The notes under the pieces: model-generated
What the model saw: only the letters and a program-made list of their open reading frames with translations
Database searches by the model: none
Told to the model about the DNA's origin: nothing
Shown: positions 11,075 through 20,624 of the stretch, in pieces
Numbering within the stretch: position 1 is the stretch's first letter
How the letters are laid out: each line of letters begins with the position of its first letter
From: Anastrepha obliqua
Lineage: Eukaryota; Arthropoda; Insecta; Diptera; Tephritidae
Assembly (NCBI RefSeq): GCF_027943255.1
Contig: NC_072892.1
Location: 22,901,792 to 22,965,791, forward strand
Direction of reading: 5' to 3'
Length of the DNA: 64,000 nt
Translations under genes and position numbers: made by a program

Positions 11075-12300
11075 AAAATCTCAAGCTAAATCACAAAGAA
11101 TTTTTTCCAACGAATTTGAAAAAAACACATTGATCACTTCTTGTTAGGAGAGTGCCATATGTAGGTATCTGATGGTAAGGCTCTTCTTCAATCAAACTTC
11201 CAGTGTCTTCAACAATCTCCACTTCTTCAATTTCTTCTATTTCGAGCTAAAAGATGAGCTGTTTTTAAGTCTTTCAGTATTTTATTTGTCATAGTCAGAA
11301 TGGCTTTGCTTCTGGTCGGCCTAAAGGCTCGAACTGAGCTGTTTTCACTGACTACTGCCAAGCGGCGAGCTTTGATAAACTTCTTCTAATGTACCAACTT
11401 CTATTTCACCGCTCTTCAAGAACTTGAACTGGTTCTCCAACATTCATTGAAAACTATTTTTTTAGTTCACCTACAGACTATTGAGAGTTCTCTGCTTAAG
11501 CTACGAGAATTAATGTACCACTAAAATTATTATTCCATAAAATTAACTTTAAATTTCGTCTAAGACTATTACAAATTTCAAATAAATCAAAAGCTAGAGG
11601 TTTGAGAAGGAATTCTTGTCTCTTAAGACTCAATAAATTGAAGCATTGCTACTAAGGCCACTTTAAAAAAACAGTTCGTTAATCCGATATGAAAATGTTT
11701 GCATTCTAGGAAAAAGTGGCAATCAATGATGCCATTAATAATATCGAAGACAAATAAGAGGAAGAGAATAGTATTCCTGCAGTTTAATGATTTTGATTAG
11801 CTTACATCTGTCAATTTACGATAGGATCGGGTCTACAAAATTCGGCGATCGGAGGGCGAAGCCTTCTAATATGGCAATCAAAGTACGGTATTCAAATGAA
11901 GGGTGTAGAACAATTGTCAATGAAAATATTGCAATTTTCTAGCGTTTGTTTCACCTTTTCGGTTATGCATGTCAATGTTCTAGCCTCTCCTGTGTTAAGC
12001 TACGAGGGTTGATATTGAAAAATTATTATTTTACTATGTTTTTATTTTCCAAAATATTCTCTATGATGATTTGAATACGTTTGCACAAATTTTCGAAGCA
12101 CTTTGGCGAAGCAAGACGGCGCCTGACAATACTAGAAGTGATCAAGGCCAAAAATAAACAGCTATAAAGGTGGAGCTTAACACTGAAAACAGTCGATGGA
12201 TTCGCGATAAAAAAATACCATAAATAGTCATGACAATGCCAACGATGGTTTCAAATCTCCAGTATGTTCGCGCATAAATATTCTTCCCTTCCGGTGTAGT
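11075..12300. other. Intergenic DNA, no gene established
   Basis: On the minus strand around 11440-11180 there are short acidic open stretches (residues like EIEVGTLEEVYQSS and EEIEEVEIVEDTG) in different frames. I do not recognise them. A ctacgagggttg segment near 12000 resembles a transposon terminus, but I found no partner. Otherwise featureless. Confidence 0.35.
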
Positions 12301-12960
12301 CATAGTTAAACTAGAACAAAATTACTAAAAATATGCGAGTCGATACACAACACAAAATCGGAAATCAATCAACCAAAGCAACGTAGAAGGGGCAGCTCTT
12401 ACCGCGCCTATATTATGCGCATATGTATGTGTGAATATACGTACATAAGAATTTAAAAAATTGTAATCCGAATTCCCAACACGCACCAACAAGCGGCCGA
12501 GATCAAATGACCCATCATGGCTAACGGCAGTTGCAGAAGCCCACCTACAAGTCAGCAACCCAACTACAGGCAGCAACCAAAAAACCAAAGCAGAAAAAGC
12601 GCAAAAACATTTGCTCAGTATGAGAAGATACTCAAGGAATGTGTTCGGATATGAATATGTGTTCACATATACATATGTATGGAAATATGTTTGTATACGA
12701 GTGCATGTACATATGTATGTATGTAAGTGAAATAAGGGCATGCCAAAAGACAGCTGGGAACTGAAACCGAACCGCAAACATTAATGATGTGCTCATGATG
12801 AGCAGCGTCAATGAACATAGGAAAAGCATTTAGTTAGTTATGCGCCAACTGCTACTTCGATGCTTCGATGATCATACGATCAAGCGAGCAACCAAATAAC
12901 TAAACAACTAATGAACCGATCATGCGATCATTATGAACTTATGCCACAAAATAGTGAAGC
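12300..12960. other. Intergenic DNA with a 45-codon small ORF
   Basis: A plus-strand ORF runs from ATG 12517 to TGA 12654 (begins MANGSCRSPPTSQQPNYRQ, Gln/Lys-rich). It resembles the CAA-rich leader DNA around it, and I cannot say it is translated. The 150-codon minus-strand opening at 12325-12777 is mostly antisense of TATG/TACA repeats and is not supported. Confidence 0.25.
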
Positions 12961-13404
12961 CGAGATTTATCTTCGTCAATGAAGCATAACATTTGCGCAG
13001 TGATTTTGTTATTGATGCTCAGCAGCAGCTAAGAAACATATAAATACGAAAAAAGCCAATTTTTGTTATATCTGCCGGCGCCGCTGCGTATAATGACGAT
13101 CGTGCAATGAACTTCACATCAACGAAGCACACAACGGCCTTACGCACCTCTTCTGCACTTACTCTCTTACTCTCTGCTTTCCGCTCGCGCTCATACGATA
13201 TACCCTTCTTCATTGTTATTATTCGCCCACTCGTTGTACTTCGACAACGCGCTCTTCCCCCTCTGGGTGGTGAACGGCAAACAATTTTATGTTATTGTTT
13301 ACTTTACTGTAATGTATCCGATGCCAGGCAACAGCAACAAGTACAACACAACACAACACAACGTAAAATAACAGCCAACAAGCAACAAAGAACAACAAAT
13401 TGTT

Positions 13405-13767
13405 ATGAGTGAAGGAAAATTGCAAGCAACCGATCATGCACATCTCCTGCTAACACTGCCGCCAGCAAAGCCAGCAGCAGTAGCAGCAGCAACAAATAAT
13501 CGACCTGAAGCAATAGCCGCCCTTACTGCCGTCAACCCCTTGCCCCAGCGCACTGGCTGTCAGTGTGTTGAGGCGAATGTGAACGCTAGTGAACTGCAGC
13601 ATCAAATTGCAAAATTCCAACGAAATTTGCAACAACTGCAATCGACAAAAGAAGCTGCAAAAACAACAACAGCAACATCAACATCAACATCATTATTATT
13701 AAATACAGCAACATCTGTTGCAATGCTGGCGGATCAGCTAACAGAGCACGCCAATAGATCGCATTGA
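13405..13767 (+). CDS. Uncertain 120-codon ORF in CAA/GCA-rich DNA
   Basis: The ORF encodes an Ala/Thr/Gln-rich protein with short Ala runs (KPAAVAAATN), a heptad-like middle (SELQHQIAKFQRNLQQLQ) that could be a short coiled coil, and a Thr/Ser tract (KTTTATSTSTS). No family is recognised. The start context (attgttatg) is weak. A donor-like gaagtgagc lies just after the stop at about 13769. Such low-complexity openings are common in 5' leaders and in coding exons of fly regulatory genes. It could be a real small protein, part of an exon in another arrangement, or chance. I keep it as a candidate only. Confidence 0.2.
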   Translation: MSEGKLQATDHAHLLLTLPPAKPAAVAAATNNRPEAIAALTAVNPLPQRTGCQCVEANVNASELQHQIAKFQRNLQQLQSTKEAAKTTTATSTSTSLLLNTATSVAMLADQLTEHANRSH

Positions 13768-15150
13768 AGTGAGCTGACGTTTCTCCTTTTCGGATATTGT
13801 TAGCGAGAGGGGTGTAGGTTTGAGAGGCGGAAAAATCACATATGGTCAGATTGGTGCGACGTGTTTTTTAGTTATTGTTGTAGTTGTAGTTGTAGTTGCT
13901 GTTGCTGCACTGAGTCGGCACTGGTGCGTCACACTCTGCTACCAGAAGCGGGCTAACCATACACGGGCGTACATAAAAGGGTATGTATGTAGATATGTAT
14001 GCATGTTCATGTGTGTATGGCCGACAAAAGCAGCTTTTGTTGTTATCAGTGGTGCTGCATAGGTTTCTGCAACATATCTCTAATGACTGACATGTTGTTG
14101 TTTTTGTCATGTTTGAATGCGCTTTGAGAGTGGAGCAACTTTACTGGCATGCATACATACAAACGCATATGTACACATTTCTAGGCGCATATGGGTAGCC
14201 AACAAAGAGTGCAGTGTTTTCTTGCAGCATCTTTTTGCAGCTCATGCATTGTTTTTGCAAAACATGCACAATATCGAGTTACAACAGGAGTCTTAGCAAT
14301 AGCTAGGCAGCGCCAATAAAAAACAGTAGCTAGAATGCAACAACAATCACATGAACAAATGAGTACACACATAAACATTCATACATACATACATGTGTAT
14401 GTATTTGCACACGGCCACTAACAAATATTGGTAGCTTGTAAGCAATGAAAACATAAACAGTAAACTCGACTATACGGGCGAACGCGTATCTCCTACCCAG
14501 CAGGAAATAACTAAGCCAGTGAAAGAAAATTCTGGTTCAGCACTCGGACTATTTCGAAGCATTTGCACTATTCATGGCATCCTTATTTAGGATGTGATGC
14601 ACAAGAGGATTGTGATGGCGCGCGGTGTCCCCTTCTGGTGTTGTGTATTGTTGGTTGCATAGTATTTTCTCCTTAATGTAATGTTATTTTACATTGAGAT
14701 TTCTATTGCATCCCAAACAAATAGTAGCTGTCATCTTCTCAACCGATTTAAACAACTTGAACTACTTAGGCGTTGATGCAACTTTTGGTTTCACTGCATA
14801 GACTCTTGCAGAAATAATCCGATTAATAAGTTCATCTCTGCCCTCATTACACAGATTCAAAACTCGCATTCTCGACGGGCATCTTGTGCTGGCCTTAGAT
14901 ATATCAAAATAAGCATGGGGGATGTTTCAAATGCTAGTAAACGATTTGCTTGTTTTCAAACGCATAACTTCTGGACCACGTTTTTTGCCTTTTACCATAA
15001 ATCTGCTTGGAATGTTGATTGTCTTCACTTGACTCTCTAACTTGCTTCAATAAGCTATGCCACTTATAAATCATTGTTTTTCAAAGTCAAAAGTCACCGT
15101 AACCAGACGGATTGTAACACAAGAATCGTTTGAAAAGTATGTCCAAAAAA
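13768..15150. other. Intergenic DNA; GTT/CAA-type repeats, one unexplained coding-like patch
   Basis: (TTG)n-type tracts lie at 13870-13905 and TATG/TACA repeats at 13980-14010 and 14380-14402. On the minus strand between about 15080 and 14770 an opening carries residues such as FMVKGKKRGPEVMRLKTSKSF. After a stop come YFDISKASTRC and NEGRDELINRIISARVYAVK. I do not recognise it; it may be a decayed transposon gene next to the Helentron-like element. Confidence 0.35.
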
Positions 15151-15318
15151 AAAAAAAACAAATACCAGTCTAACGGTTAGACGGGATAGAAGTGAAACCT
15201 TCCGTAAGACAAACTGAGAGAGAATGAGACGAAAGCAGCATTAGGGGCGGGATAATTATAGGTTCATTATAATATAATATTGCTATAAAGTTCATATTTT
15301 ATTTTCTTTATTTTATTA

Positions 15319-15720
15319 TTATTCATCCTCAATGTTTTCAATTTCAACAAATGATATGAGTGGCTTATGATAGCTAAAATATGATACAAATGCTTTGGTT
15401 TCGATGTAGTCAACATATCTTTGAAATACCGCGTCAATTGTTGTTTTTGATCGTGTTGTCGATTCAGTGCGATTGTTACACATTTTTAAATTGAATGTTG
15501 TATTGAGAAAGTCAATTGAAGGAACCGCTGTGTCTAATGCAAAATTTACGTTAAAATCGCCACTTAAAATCATTGGAACTTTATCGTAATCTTTTCTAAG
15601 TATCCGCGATACTTCTGGTGTATACTTTATTAAATTTTCGTGAATGAATTCCGTGATGCTATTTATTGATTTTTTTTTCTGTCGATATTCACGACACTTT
15701 TCTGCATTGTTTTTCGGCAT
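15319..15720 (-). pseudogene. Fusion remnant: Helitron-type N-terminus joined to endonuclease-like C-terminus
   Basis: The 133-codon frame begins MPKNNAEKCREYRQKKKS, the style of the first residues of Helitron-type ORFs. By about residue 20 it passes into an endonuclease/exonuclease/phosphatase-like segment: MILSGDFNVNF (GDFN motif), then FLNTTFNLKMCNNR, TTIDAVFQRYVD, and SYFSYHKPLISF at the place of the usual SDH block. The frame is open and ends at a proper stop. The Rep and helicase domains that should lie between the parts are absent, so it is a deletion product. The His of the last block is present but the Asp before it is Tyr, so catalysis is doubtful unless that is normal for this family. 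Confidence 0.55.
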
Positions 15721-15793
15721 AATTGCGGTAAATATTTAAAAATGAAAATATTTACGAATATAAAAATACACACGCGGTTGCTATTATGAGCGT

Positions 15794-15908
15794 CCCCAGC
15801 AAAACCTGCGTGACCGAAACTCTAACACAATTACATTTTTTTGAATGTTACAAACACATATGCACGCAGGTTTTGCTGGGGCGTGACCGAAACTCTAACA
15901 CAATTACA
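15794..15908. repeat. Interleaved inverted and direct repeats at the Helentron-like 5' end
   Basis: A perfect 19-bp inverted repeat (ccccagcaaaacctgcgtg at 15794-15812 against 15863-15881) encloses 50 bp. Overlapping it, a 28-bp direct repeat containing gaccgaaactctaacac occurs at 15808-15835 and again at 15881-15908, with no mismatch that I see. The whole lies about 75-190 bp upstream of the minus-strand ORF start. Confidence 0.85.
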
Positions 15909-16040
15909 CATATGCACTCGTATTTGTTTGAAAATCGACTTTTTTTTTGGTTCTCCGTCACCTTTGGAAAATGTGTAAACAGTAAGCAAACTTTATTCAA
16001 ATATTTTCCCTCATTTTTGCATCAGTAAAATTAAACAAAC

Positions 16041-16250
16041 GCCGTAGCCGAATGGGTTGGTGCGTGACTACTATTCAGAATTCACAGAGAGAACGTCAGT
16101 TCGAATCTCGGTGAAAACACCAAAATTAAGGAAAACTATTTTTCTAATAGCGCTCACCCCTCAGCAGGCAATGGCAAAACACCGAGTGTATTTCTGCCAT
16201 GAAAAAAAGCTCCTCATAAACATATCATAAAATAAAATAAAATATCTGTT
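16041..16250 (+). repeat. tRNA-derived SINE with box A and box B
   Basis: A polymerase III type-2 internal promoter is present: tagccgaatgg at 16045-16055 fits the box A consensus and gttcgaatc at 16099-16107 fits box B. It is followed by the SINE body (ctcggtgaaaacacc, taatagcgctcaccc, cgagtgtatttctgcc, gaaaaaaagctcctc) and an (ATAAA)n-like tail. There is no cloverleaf pairing at the acceptor, so it is not a tRNA gene. Confidence 0.85.
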
Positions 16251-16270
16251 TAAAAAAATTTTTTTCTTGT

Positions 16271-16335
16271 GATTCGAACCAAGGATTTTGGATCGGAAGC
16301 TCACATTGCTAGTCGCTCGGCTACCGCGTCATGCT
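16271..16335 (-). repeat. tRNA-like SINE head
   Basis: On the minus strand tagccgagcga (box A, complement of 16313-16323) is followed by ggttcgaatca (box B, complement of 16270-16280). The acceptor arms do not pair, so I treat it as a SINE head and not a tRNA gene. It lies in the opposite orientation to the SINE at 16041. Confidence 0.55.
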
Positions 16336-16394
16336 GTCGTCGCTGGCCTAAAAGTTATTTAGTTCGTCGCTACGTTTATATCAACATATAATAT

Positions 16395-16430
16395 AACGCT
16401 TCGTAGCCAAGTTGGTCGCTTTTTTCGTTT
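16395..16430 (+). repeat. Fragment of a third tRNA-like head (box A only)
   Basis: cgtagccaagttggtcg fits the box A consensus and resembles the heads at 16041 and 24341. No box B follows. It makes three tRNA-like heads within 400 bp. Confidence 0.35.
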
Positions 16431-17105
16431 CACTTTTTCCCAAATCACTCCCAACGATTCTAAAGAAGTTTTCACTTCAAAAAACTACTTAATTATTTGT
16501 GGTAAACCTTTTTTATTTTTCGACTTAGTCTCCTTTCACACTTCGTCCAATGATCTTCTAGTTTGTTGATCCCTTTCGAATAAAAGGATTTGCCCACGTC
16601 TGAAAAATAGCCAGTTGTGTCTGAAATCACCCCCTCTTATGAATAAAATCTTTTCTCCGCCTAGCAGTGCGAGGAAGCCAAATCTGGAGAATAGAAGGAA
16701 TATGAAACGAGTTGGAGTCCTATTTCCATTAATTTTGAGACCACAACTGCTGAGGCGTGAGCTGGTGCGTGGTTGTGATGGGAATGGAAAATCATTCGAC
16801 TTCCGCGATTCAAACGAATGCCAAGCACAGAGAAATAGACCGATCTGGCTGAAAGTTTGGTGAAACCTCGTTATGCGCCAGTAGTACCATCTCTCTGACT
16901 TTGCATGGACTTTTAAAACGACCCTCGCATCCGTGGTGTTTTTCCTTCCTTACAACCATATTCACCGAACGAGTTGCTCATGCAGGAATTTGAGGATGTA
17001 TGCAGGATGGAGGTGTATTGAGTCGTCAATGAGTGCTAAGTAAAGCAAAGTCCTTTCCTCCTCTCGAAGCTTTCTAACTCCCTTGTATAATGCTGTAATA
17101 TGCAC
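16431..17105. other. Intergenic DNA, no gene seen
   Basis: An 82-codon opening at 16615-16863 has no family resemblance. Nothing else is recognised. Confidence 0.45.
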
Positions 17106-17106
17106 A

Positions 17107-17150
17107 TGGTAAAGCAAAATTAATCACCCTATCAGAAGATTTATTTTGGC
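17107..17150 (+). repeat. Short TIR element (GCGCC family), 5' stub
   Basis: gcaaaattaatcaccctat and agaagattta match the 5' end of the family. The copy breaks off after about 45 bp, just upstream of a SINE. Confidence 0.55.
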
Positions 17151-17191
17151 ATGAAAATTTTATAGCTCGCTTTTTCTTGGTCATAATGTTG

Positions 17192-17500
17192 CTTTGCAAA
17201 TCACTGTTTGGCCGCCGTCGCTGCGGAGCTCACCATTCAGAAGTGCCTCTGTTCGAATCTCCGTGCATGGCACAGCAAAAATGATAGAAAGAGTTTCCCT
17301 AATGTCGGTTGCTCTCGACAAGCTTTGGCAAGCCTCCGAGTGTACTTTTGCTATGAAAACAGCTCCTCATAAAAAAAAATCATCTACCGTTTGGGGGCGG
17401 CATAAAATTGTTGGTCCCTCCTTTTGAGGAAAACATCAAGACACATACCACAAAAAGGAGGAGGAGCTCGGTGAAACTCCAAAAAAAGGGTATATGCACT
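17192..17500 (+). repeat. tRNA-derived SINE, longest copy
   Basis: The head is diverged at box A but retains box B (gttcgaatc at 17251-17259). The body then has the family blocks taatgtcggttgctc, caagcctccgagtg, tgaaaacagctcctc, ctaccgtttggggg, and a 3' block (gttggtccctcc, acatcaagacacat, aggaggaggagctcgg) that the other copies have lost or lack. It ends with an A-rich run followed by ggtatatgcac. Confidence 0.8.
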
Positions 17501-17507
17501 AATTATT

Positions 17508-17708
17508 CAAGGTGGCGCAAAATTAATCACCCTATCGGAAGATTTATAATTTTTGCAAATGGTGTCGTACGTCACTCATATTTGACACGCTGCTTATCTG
17601 AGCAATCACTGGAGAGCGTAAAGCTCAAAATAAGGATTTCGATCACTCAAAATATTTTTATTTATTTAGTAAACAAAAAATTGGATGATAAATTTTGCAC
17701 CACCTTAT
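17508..17708 (+). repeat. Short TIR element (GCGCC family), complete copy
   Basis: The left terminus aaggtggcgcaaaatt and the right terminus aaattttgcaccacctta are inverted versions of each other with a few differences. The length is about 200 bp. Internal landmarks (gtcgtacgtcactcat, gtaaagctcaaaataagg, atttcgatcactcaaaa) are in family order. No ORF is present. This is the best single unit from which to see the element before its tail is multiplied. Confidence 0.8.
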
Positions 17709-17891
17709 ACGAGTATAATATAAGGATTCAATTCCGTATTAAACACAGATCACTAATGGTGTTTTCCCTGCAGGGTGGCGTGTTCCGGTGATCTCCAGCA
17801 AATGTTAGCGCGCCTGCTTAGTTTGGGATTCCCAGGCGAACAGAGTAACTATTTTCATCATCATCTTTACCAGCAGCACTAGCATCGTGTA

Positions 17892-18790
17892 AAGGGTGTT
17901 TTTTTTAGAGGTTAGGTTTTCAAGTTGGCACTACTTTTTTCGTAGATGGTCTTTTTGACAGCTGTCACTTGATTTATGCTCAGTTTGGTTTGCCATTTCA
18001 TATTGAATAGACTTACACCTGAACAACGTTTGCAAATCGTGCAAATTTATTACGAAAATAATGGTTCGGTTCGCGCGACGCATCGAAGAAAATTTTGTTC
18101 AGCGATGAAGCTCACTTTTGGTTGAATGGGTATGTCAATAATCCACAAGCCATTGCTGAGACGCCGTTACATCCTCAAAAAGTCACTGTTTGGTGTGCTC
18201 TATGGGCAGAGGGAATCATTGGTCCATATTTCTTTAAAAATGAAGCCGGCCATAATGTTACAGTCAATGGAGAGCGCTATAGAGCCATGATTAATGACTT
18301 TTTCGTGCCTGAATTGGACGATGTTGATGTGGACGACCTTTGGTTCCAACAAGACGGCGCTACATGCCATACAGCCAACGCAACAATCAATTTATTGAAG
18401 GAAACTTTTGGTGAGCGCATTATCTCGCGCCGTGGACCTGTGGCGCGACCTTCAAGATCGTGCGATATAACACCGCTGGACTATTTCTTGTGGGGCTATG
18501 TGAAGTCGCTTGTCTACGCAGATAAGCCCGAGACGATTGACGTCTTGGAAGAGAATATTCGGCGCGTTATTGCTGACATACGGCCCCAATTGCTGCAAAA
18601 AGTGGTCGAAAATTGGGCCTCTCGGCTGGAATTTATTCGAGCCAGCCGCGGCGGCCACTTGCCCGAAATCATTTTTAAAACATAATGGCAAACCCTTATC
18701 TTTATAATAAAGCTAAATTCTTGGCCATAACATTAAATTATATACGTTTTATTTCATCTTGAAAACCTAACCTCTAAAAAAAACACCCTT
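17892..18790 (+). mobile_element. Mariner-related DD-D transposon with perfect 33-bp TIRs
   Basis: The left end (17892-17924, starting aagggtgttttttttag) and the right end (18758-18790) are exact inverted complements over 33 bp. They are flanked by TA at 17890-17891 and 18791-18792. Perfect TIRs suggest a fairly recent insertion. At 899 bp it is a deletion derivative: the region between the N-terminal helix-turn-helix and the first catalytic Asp is gone. It could move only with transposase supplied in trans. Confidence 0.9.
18004..18685 (+). pseudogene. DD-D transposase, N-terminal deletion, catalytic core largely open
   Basis: The expected start codon is lost (attgaat). The N-terminal helix (RLTPEQRLQIVQIYYENNGS) runs about 25 codons and then, after THRRK, jumps out of frame to the first catalytic block. 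From 18095 a 196-codon frame is open: MFSDEAHFWLNGYVNN (first Asp), TVWCALWAEGIIGPYFF, LWFQQDGATCHTAN (second Asp), RRGPVARPSRSCDITPLDYF (third Asp, about 36 residues after the second by my count), and a C-terminal tail. About a dozen residues are also missing after GYVNN. The catalytic triad is intact but the DNA-binding region is not, so an active transposase is unlikely. Confidence 0.85.
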
Positions 18791-18794
18791 TACA

Positions 18795-20145
18795 ACAACC
18801 ATCAACCAACATTATTACTGAGTTGCTTTGAAGCTCGCATCTATGCAAAAACAACAGCAACAACTCATAAGTTTCCCGCTCACATGCCAAGCATTCCTCT
18901 GTTAGGCGCAAAAAGTGTTGGTTTGCAGAGGAAGTCTTAGACAAGGAACTTAATTGCGTCGATCCTGTGAAGCTGTGTTCATTAAAAGGTAGAATTATAA
19001 GGATTGGTACTTTAGAAGTAGTTTTGGTACCATAGAAGCTCCTGGACTCGAACTTTTAGGATTTTAGTACCACAAGTAGTAGAAGCACCACAATTAAGGT
19101 CTGAAAACAAAGTGACGTGTACTCCAAAGCAACTTCTAGATGTTATACTGTTCTGCTTCGTATGAAGTCAACCCGAAACTGGAGGTGGACAATCTACATC
19201 AAAATGAGAGTTATAGGGAGCACCTAAAGATTTGAAGATAAGACTACAAAATGGTGATTTACAAGTCACTGACTCGGCAGTATGAAGTAGTGACGATACC
19301 GGTAAAAATGTGTTATATATATATAATATTTATAAATAAGCCGAAATAGTACTCACTCTAGTGGAAATGCACCTTTTTTAGCGTGTATAGCTATCTTAGT
19401 AAAGATCTTAGTAAAGATTAAAAGTCGTGCCCAAAATGCGCAGAAAAGAAAAAAGCTCTTGGCATAAGAGGACGATGGAAATTCTTCAAAAACGCTTACG
19501 GCCAGCTCTTCCTTTGAGGATATATGTGTGTTTAAGAGGCCCATAAAGTCAACAATCAGTCACATTAGAATGATGATCCTGAGGAAAACTAAATGACGGT
19601 TAAGGAGCCGAGTTGTCCTCACCTCCGGCATTGATGCTTATATGAGTATAACGATCAATTTCTTTCAGCGAGGGAATCTCTTTATGGAATTACACTTCAG
19701 ACCTTAGGCCGAGTTAAAATTTTTTGTCTGAAAGCAGCAACACGGAAACGAGCACAGAGAATGCCTGGACTCCAAAACCACTGAATTGACTTTGATGAAA
19801 CTTTTCTGGTTCGTAAGTTTATTTGGACCGGCTGGGTAGCGCTAAATTCGAGATACTTATAAAATTCGTATTTGTGGCCGGATTTGGCTTCTAACCCTAA
19901 CCCTATTGGTTAGCGTATTTTATGTATTCTAAACGTAATCTTCGTCATATCGGCGTCGTAGTTATTTTTTTTTTTTTTCATTTTATAAAAAATGTAGCAT
20001 AAAAGTTTGCCACAGTACTTTTAATAGCAATAATAACAAGAAAGAACAGAGAGTCCACTAGACAAGCGTATGCAAAAAAAACTAAGAAAAGAGCATCAGC
20101 GTTCGTGGAATCGACGAAGGTCAACCATTAATGCATATCACTTAC
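18795..20145. other. Intergenic DNA, no gene seen
   Basis: Nothing recognised on either strand. The openings are short and without family features. A poly-T run lies near 19969-19980. Confidence 0.45.
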
Positions 20146-20146
20146 A

Positions 20147-20620
20147 TAGAATAGAATAGAATAAAACTTGAGGTTAGCACATTGCCCTCATGGGCATCTT
20201 TCGAGCCTCCTCTACTCTTCACAGTACCTCATCAAAAACCAGTTCCCTTAATAAACTTAAGATGGAGCTGGGTTGGACTGAGCGTATATGCCTTTCTTCT
20301 CTGGCTGCAACTGGCCGAGATGAACGAGTATGAACCTTTTCCGCGCTAAAGTGCCACATTCAAGAAGAAGGTGTATTGGAGTCTCCGGGGATTTGTCACA
20401 GCAACCTCAAGAGTCAGTGGATCAATCCTGTGCAGATGTCTGAGCATTCTGAGTTTATCTTAGAGAGGAGCGCAATTAAGTGTACAATGAGCGCCAAAGA
20501 ACAAGCCCGACAAATGATTTCCTCGATTGAGAAGCGGGGCAGAGGAAACGAATTTGTGAAGACAATAATGGAGAGACTTTGACAAGATGAGCAATGTCTG
20601 AGAAACAACTGAGGGGATGA
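20147..20620 (-). pseudogene. Non-LTR retrotransposon C-terminus and 3' tail
   Basis: On the minus strand a decayed C-terminal knuckle reads GCCDKSPETPIHLLLECGTL and ARKRF in shifting frames. It is followed by a 3' UTR and a short (TTCTA)n tail (complement of 20147-20165), a usual non-LTR terminus. The stretch corresponding to LGQLQPEKKGIYAQSNPAPS matches, in nucleotides and order, the plus-strand copy near 21.95 kb. The knuckle and tail identify it; no RT or RNase H core remains. The minus-strand frame up to 20821 may include more of it. Confidence 0.6.
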
Positions 20621-20624
20621 AACG

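Larger units (their letters stand above)
15150..15910 (-). mobile_element. Helentron/Helitron2-like element, internally deleted
   Basis: On the minus strand, terminal repeats at 15794-15908 precede an ORF at 15720-15319. A perfect 15-nt palindrome (gtctaacggttagac, 15168-15182) lies near the other end, where Helitron-type elements usually carry a hairpin. No TIRs or target duplication are visible, as expected for rolling-circle elements. The replication-initiator and helicase portions (several kilobases in autonomous members) are missing. That Helentrons carry an endonuclease domain at the C-terminus is family knowledge; assigning this copy to them is inference from the ORF. Confidence 0.55.

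Noticed and set aside
12325..12777. 150-codon minus-strand ORF
   Set aside because: Largely translation of TATG/TACA repeat DNA and antisense to a Gln-rich small ORF; no family features.
16271..16335. Possible tRNA gene on the minus strand
   Set aside because: Box A and box B fit, but the acceptor and T arms do not pair well and no discriminator or terminator context is present, so it is kept as a SINE head.
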